64,000 nucleotides of DNA from Panonychus citri (taxonomy: Eukaryota > Arthropoda > Arachnida > Trombidiformes > Tetranychidae): contig NW_026515454.1 in NCBI RefSeq assembly GCF_014898815.1, positions 372,001 through 436,000 on the forward strand, given 5' to 3'. Positions 61,715 to 64,000 of this stretch are shown in pieces (position 1 is the stretch's first letter; each line of letters begins with the position of its first letter). The notes under the pieces were generated by a model. That model did no database searches, was not told where the DNA came from, and saw only the letters and a program-made list of their open reading frames with translations. The position numbers and the translations under genes were made by a program.

Positions 61715-62550
61715 ACTCTTACATTAATTAACTAACTTGTAATCATCATCATCGTTTTAATGAACTTTTTTTTCTCCTTCATGAATCAACTTATTATCTT
61801 ATTCATTGACTGAATTTTTCTCTTTTTTATTTTATTATTTTCTCAGGTTCATGACTGTTAATGATGATTAAGAAAGAGGATGATGATAAATGCTCAAGCT
61901 AATTTTGACAATATTCATATTGGATAATCAACATGGTCATCTCATCATCATCATCATCGTAGGAGGATAAACAAAAAAGTTAATTGTCAGGGTAACGAGT
62001 TAAATACATTGATGACCAAGAATATTTCATCATAATAATCAATTGGATATCATTAATTATACTTGACTCCTTCCAGTTACAATCAAACGCAAAGACATTG
62101 AGAAAGAAAAAAGTTTGTTTTGTCTTATGATGATAATGGTTAAATTGTCACAGCAAATTGATCATCATAATCATATAATCATCATGATGATCAATAGGGA
62201 AAGAAAAATACTAACTGTAAGTAGCTGAGAGTGAGAGTTGATGTAAATTGCTATTATTTTATTTGATTTTTTTTTCCTTCATGATATTTTATATCATATA
62301 AATATATAGATTCCTATCAGGAGGATTCAATGGCAAAGGAGGAAAAGCAAAGTATCAAGTCATAAATTCAAGGAAATGAACATTCAACAAGACATTTTGT
62401 TACTATATTTTTTTTTGTTCTGTGTTGATATGTAATATCTATGGCAAAGAGACTAAATCGCTTGGTAACAAACATTACATACGAATATGAGAACCGATGG
62501 ATAAAGAAGATATTATATCAAAATGATTCTTAAAAAGTCATCATCATGGA

Positions 62551-62574
62551 ATCATCATCATCATCATCATCATC
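62551..62574. repeat. (ATC)8 microsatellite
   Basis: Eight uninterrupted ATC units. Confidence 0.95.
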
Positions 62575-64000
62575 GTAATCGTCTTCCCTTCCGTTTACTT
62601 GATTAATGATGCTACTTTATTTAGACTGGAAGATAAATAATATTTCAACAATCATATCTTATTATATATTATTGTTAACGGATAACTTTGACTTCCTATT
62701 GTCTTTTGTTATGATATATAAATAACAAGCAAAAAAAGACAATAAGATAATCATCATGTCCAATTTTACAGTTATTTAATTGTTACCTTAACAAGAGACA
62801 ATATCTTGTTGTTAAAACGGTTAAACAGAAAAGTGATTAAGATGATTACTTTATCTTTGAAAGTAATCAAAAATGATTGTTAAGTTTATCCGATAGTTTT
62901 GGTTTAGGTTTGTTATTAGATCAATTTAATTCAATTGTTATTAACCTACCTGATCTAAATAAGATGATGATAATGGTAATGATGATGATGATGATGATAA
63001 AGAATCCAAGTAAACAACAAAAAAGTGATCAGAATAACGATGATGATAATGATGATTATTTAGATTCTGTTGTTGATATAATTACATCTAATAGAAAGAC
63101 ACAAATATCCTTCATGTCAACTGTCGATGTAAATTTCCTATTCTTGCTTAGTAACTATTGAAATGTCAACACATCAACAATTGTTGTCGATGTTGTTGTT
63201 GTTGTTGTGTTGACATGAAGAAAGAGATTCAAGAAGAAGAAGGTGAAAGAAAAAAAAAAGAGACAGGAAGTTGGAAGAATTTGATGATCATCATTATCAT
63301 CATGTTCTGAATACTATTCAATCTATTATTTCACAGGAAAAAGACGAAGGGTGGTTATGGTGTAGGCGAAATCGGGAAGGAAGAAGGAGGCAGTGGAAGG
63401 AGCAAGTGAATCAAAGCCAAGGCGATTAATGATCAACATCCAACAACATCAACATGAAGCTCATTTAAAGGTTATAACACTATGGGTTTGAAGGTGTTGA
63501 AGAGGCAACATTATCCCTGATGATGATGATGATTCTTCAATGGAAGTCAGCTCTTTTTATCTGCTTCTTGTGTCGTTATTCACATGGAGGGATGAGGATG
63601 GAGAGACAAAAAATAGCAATAATGATACCTGTCAAGATAAGAATCAATCCTTTTCTTGTAATGCCGGATGCTGAGGGTTGACTTGAAGTCTTTTTTTTTG
63701 CTTCTCCATCATGTTGATGCTTGTTGCCTTAATGATGATGCTTTAGATGGACATGATAAAATACTGTGAGTAAAAACTTAAATCTCATTTTACTTTCTCT
63801 CTCTCTCTTATCTTTTTACCTCATCAATTCTTTTCTTCATCATCTTTTTCCTCTCTCTCTCTCTCTCCTCCTCTTTTCTTCTTCTTTTTTTTGCTGCAAT
63901 CTTCTTCTTCATCTTCATCTTCATCACTTTGACTTTTTGTTGTTTCTTTTTTTCTTCTTTGCGTTTCTACCATCAGATTAACTTGCATAAACTTTACACC

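Larger units (their letters stand above)
49603..64000 (-). other. upstream intron or 5' flank of the Lim1-type gene
   Basis: 14.4 kb with no recognisable exon on either strand. Same make-up as the downstream intron: many (GAT)n/(ATC)n and (CT)n/(GA)n tracts and AT-rich spacers. I searched by eye for Cys/His-rich LIM-domain exons on the minus strand and found none. Reading frames such as 57164-57517 (Lys/Arg-rich) or 60412-60624 (Arg/Glu-rich) follow simple-sequence runs. Confidence 0.6.

Noticed and set aside
50000..64000. LIM-domain exons of the homeobox gene
   Set aside because: No Cys/His pattern CxxC...HxxC was found on the minus strand, so they are not claimed within the window.

Overview
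This is a eukaryotic nuclear window: AT-rich, with GT-AG introns, several only tens to hundreds of bases long, long dinucleotide and trinucleotide microsatellites, and animal-type genes. Gene content (TAF2, TAF11, ubiquilin, DNA polymerase kappa, glycine decarboxylase, uroporphyrinogen-III synthase, a Lim1/Lhx1 homeobox gene, an R1/Jockey-type LINE) fits a compact arthropod genome. An acariform mite is my best guess by feel, not by proof. All gene names come from reading motifs and from recall of the families; no database was searched.

Layout. 1-460 (-): 5' part of a type II membrane protein that runs off the left edge. 1263-5491 (-): complete TAF2, five exons. 5879-7113 (-): secreted lipase, two exons, with a one-base frameshift. 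8299-12378 (-): complete ubiquilin, seven exons. 12693-19617 (-): a LINE with gag-like ORF, an extra ORF and an intact endonuclease/reverse transcriptase ORF. Between its ORFs, on the opposite strand, sits an intron-containing gene (15925-17430) with a dsRNA-binding-like domain followed by a ubiquitin-specific-protease-like domain. 19871-21329: a shrunken, broken copy of the TAF11/unknown gene/POLK neighbourhood. 21529-21906 (-): an orphan ORF. 22385-22907 (+) TAF11, 23022-23711 (-) unknown membrane protein, 24943-27069 (+) DNA polymerase kappa, 27627-32561 (+) glycine decarboxylase in eleven exons, 32730-33575 (-) uroporphyrinogen-III synthase.

34017 to the right edge belongs to a Lim1/Lhx1-type gene on the minus strand. 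The last exon (34017-34246) is joined across a 14-kb intron to the exon with the end of the homeodomain (48315-48492), then to the exon with the start of the homeodomain (48815-49602). The LIM-domain exons are not visible and probably lie beyond 64000. The introns are packed with (CT)n, (GA)n, (ATC)n and (GAT)n tracts; nearly all ORFs there are microsatellite artefacts.

The most unusual item is the antisense dsRBD-like/USP-like gene carried inside the LINE. Next are the collapsed segmental duplication, whose ends are almost identical to the source while its centre has diverged, and the microsatellite-filled introns of the homeobox gene with strand-switching perfect palindromes.
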